From the NCBI RefSeq assembly GCF_000935125.1, contig NZ_JRKI01000008.1, positions 248,001-312,000 of the forward strand: a stretch of DNA of 64,000 nucleotides. The letters run 5' to 3'. The stretch comes from Streptomyces natalensis ATCC 27448. GTDB lineage: Bacteria; Actinomycetota; Actinomycetes; Streptomycetales; Streptomycetaceae. Positions 62,646 through 64,000 of this stretch are shown here, piece by piece. A model generated the notes under the pieces. That model saw nothing but the letters and a program-made list of their open reading frames with translations, searched no databases and had not been told where the DNA came from. The first letter of the stretch is position 1. Every line of letters begins with the position of its first letter. The position numbers were made by a program, and so were the translations under genes.

Positions 62646-64000
62646 ATGCTTGCGATGAAAAGGCGGGGCGCAGCCCGTCTTGCCGCTGCGGTCGTGGCCT
62701 CCGGCCTGATCGCGGCGGGTGCGATAGCCACCGCGGGGACCGCTGCGGCGGATGACACGCCCCCCGAGCAGGGCGGCGCCACCGCGACGCTCGGCGGTCT
62801 GAAGACCTTCGACCAGGCGATCGTGCACTCCGACGGGCAGGACCAGCGCGTCGGTGCGGGACTCTTCGAGATGTCGGTCGACAACGGCGGGACGCTGCAG
62901 ACGTACTGCATCGACATCCACAACCCCACCCAGCAGCAGGCGAAGTACCAGGAAGTGCCCTGGAGCGCCTCGTCGCTGCACAACAACGGGGACGCGGGCA
63001 AGATCCGCTGGATCCTCCAGAATTCGTACCCGCAGGTCAATGACCTGGCTGCGCTCGCGAACAAGGCCCACGCAGGCAACCTCACCGAGAACACCGCCGC
63101 GGCCGGCACCCAGGTCGCGATCTGGCGCTTCTCCGACCACGTCAAGGTGGACGCGGTCGACCCGGCGGCCGAGAAGCTCGCCGACTACCTGGAGAAGAGT
63201 GCCCGGAACCTCGCCGAGCCCAAGGCGTCGCTGACGCTGGACCCGCCGGCCGTCTCAGGCAAGTCCGGCGGCAGGCTCGGCCCGGTCACCGTGCACACCA
63301 ACGCCGACAGCGTCACCGTCTCCCCGGCCGCCGGCCTGCCCTCCGGCGTCAAGGTCGTCGGCAAGGACGGCAAGCCCGTCACCAGTGCCACCGACGGCAC
63401 CCGGCTGTTCTTCGACGTGCCCAAGGGCGCCGCCGACGGCAGCACCTCGCTGACTGCCCAGGCCGCCACCAAGGTCCCGGTCGGCCGTGCCTTCACCGGC
63501 ATCGGCGAGCACGCCAAGAGCCAGACGCAGATCCTGGCGGGCTCCAGCGAGTCGACGGTCTCCGCGGCCGCCACCGTCTCCTGGAAGAAGCAGGGCGCCA
63601 TCCCGGCGGTCACCGCCGACAAGAACTGCGCCAAGGGCGGTGTCGACGTCACGGCCAGCAACAAGGGCGATACGGCGTTCCGCTTCCAGCTCTCCGGCAA
63701 GGACTACGAGATCGCACCCGGCACGTCACGGACGGTGACCGTACCGGTGGCCGAGGACCAGCCCTACGAGATCACGATCAAGGGGGAGGGCGGCTTCAAG
63801 AAGACCTTCTCCGGAGTCCTGGACTGCAAGACCGCCGGCAACGGCGGCAGCACCCCCGCCCCGAAGCCCAGCCCCGCCACGGGCGGCACCACCGGCGGTC
63901 ACGGCACCGACCTGGCCGAGACCGGTTCCAGCAGCGCCACCCCGGTGATCGCCGGTATCGCGGTCGTCCTGGTCGTGGTCGGCGGCGGCGCGGTGTTCTT
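62646..64000 (+). CDS. Thioester (TQXA)-domain cell-wall-anchored surface protein, 3' partial
   Basis: 451 residues before the window ends. Signal peptide MLAMKRRGAARLAAAVVASG to about residue 37. Thioester domain: cysteine in LQTYCIDIHNP (about 85) and glutamine in AGTQVAIWRFSD (about 155), the pair that forms a Cys-Gln thioester bond. A sandwich of beta-rich repeats follows, then a Pro/Thr/Gly linker, LAETG and a membrane helix that runs off the edge. Sortase would fix it to peptidoglycan; the thioester can bond covalently to surfaces. GAGGGG precedes ATG 62646. Confidence 0.85.
   Translation, partial: MLAMKRRGAARLAAAVVASGLIAAGAIATAGTAAADDTPPEQGGATATLGGLKTFDQAIVHSDGQDQRVGAGLFEMSVDNGGTLQTYCIDIHNPTQQQAKYQEVPWSASSLHNNGDAGKIRWILQNSYPQVNDLAALANKAHAGNLTENTAAAGTQVAIWRFSDHVKVDAVDPAAEKLADYLEKSARNLAEPKASLTLDPPAVSGKSGGRLGPVTVHTNADSVTVSPAAGLPSGVKVVGKDGKPVTSATDGTRLFFDVPKGAADGSTSLTAQAATKVPVGRAFTGIGEHAKSQTQILAGSSESTVSAAATVSWKKQGAIPAVTADKNCAKGGVDVTASNKGDTAFRFQLSGKDYEIAPGTSRTVTVPVAEDQPYEITIKGEGGFKKTFSGVLDCKTAGNGGSTPAPKPSPATGGTTGGHGTDLAETGSSSATPVIAGIAVVLVVVGGGAVF

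Overview
The window is high-GC actinobacterial DNA, almost certainly from a Streptomyces chromosome. The evidence is the strong third-position G/C bias, GTG and TTG starts, four-base start/stop overlaps, a chaplin with an LAKTG wall anchor, an SsbB-type single-strand binding protein and a paired dynamin-like GTPase operon. From memory, the order citrate synthase, copper genes, chaplin, SsbB resembles the S. coelicolor SCO2736 to SCO2683 interval; that is recall and was not checked.

Layout. 1-9 kb: the end of a GH65 glycosidase, a fused double ABC exporter, a secreted S37 tripeptidyl aminopeptidase and a Tat-exported GH3 enzyme. 10-14.5 kb: an uncharacterised catabolic block (two TIM-barrel isomerases, a Gfo/Idh/MocA oxidoreductase and a DUF993 protein). 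14.8-22.5 kb: recD2, citrate synthase, a copper P-type ATPase and chaperone behind a CsoR-type operator, and a DedA protein. 22.5-26.7 kb: a GNAT enzyme behind a DNA-damage-type promoter, a Gfo/Idh dehydrogenase and divergent LacI regulator that share an operator, a ketopantoate-reductase-like gene and a tiny HTH regulator. 27-37.1 kb: an essentially complete myo-inositol catabolic region, as divergent operons iolE-iolG-transporter (minus) and iolC-aldolase-iolB-iolD-iolA (plus). 37-46 kb: two membrane proteins, a lipoprotein esterase, an MreB/Mbl paralogue and a TetR/flavin monooxygenase pair.

46.4-57 kb is the most unusual part. At least eight small secreted proteins with paired cysteines, a long proline/alanine-repeat protein, a His-rich long chaplin and a short secreted peptide are packed into mostly single-gene cassettes on both strands. 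Three cysteine-pair domain families (called A, B and C here) recur, with or without a Pro-rich stalk. Each family has its own conserved untranslated leader, with hairpins that in one family covary. Three of the stalk proteins share a distal element at an almost constant 322-325 bp from the start codon; it resembles a sigma-BldN-type promoter, and the chaplin has a similar one. Together this suggests a developmentally controlled set of hyphal or spore surface proteins that grew by duplication and domain shuffling.

57.3-64 kb: tRNA-Arg(UCU), two dynamin-like GTPases (probably DynA and DynB, which act at sporulation septa), ssbB behind two consensus DnaA boxes, and the start of an LAETG-anchored thioester-domain surface protein that runs off the window.
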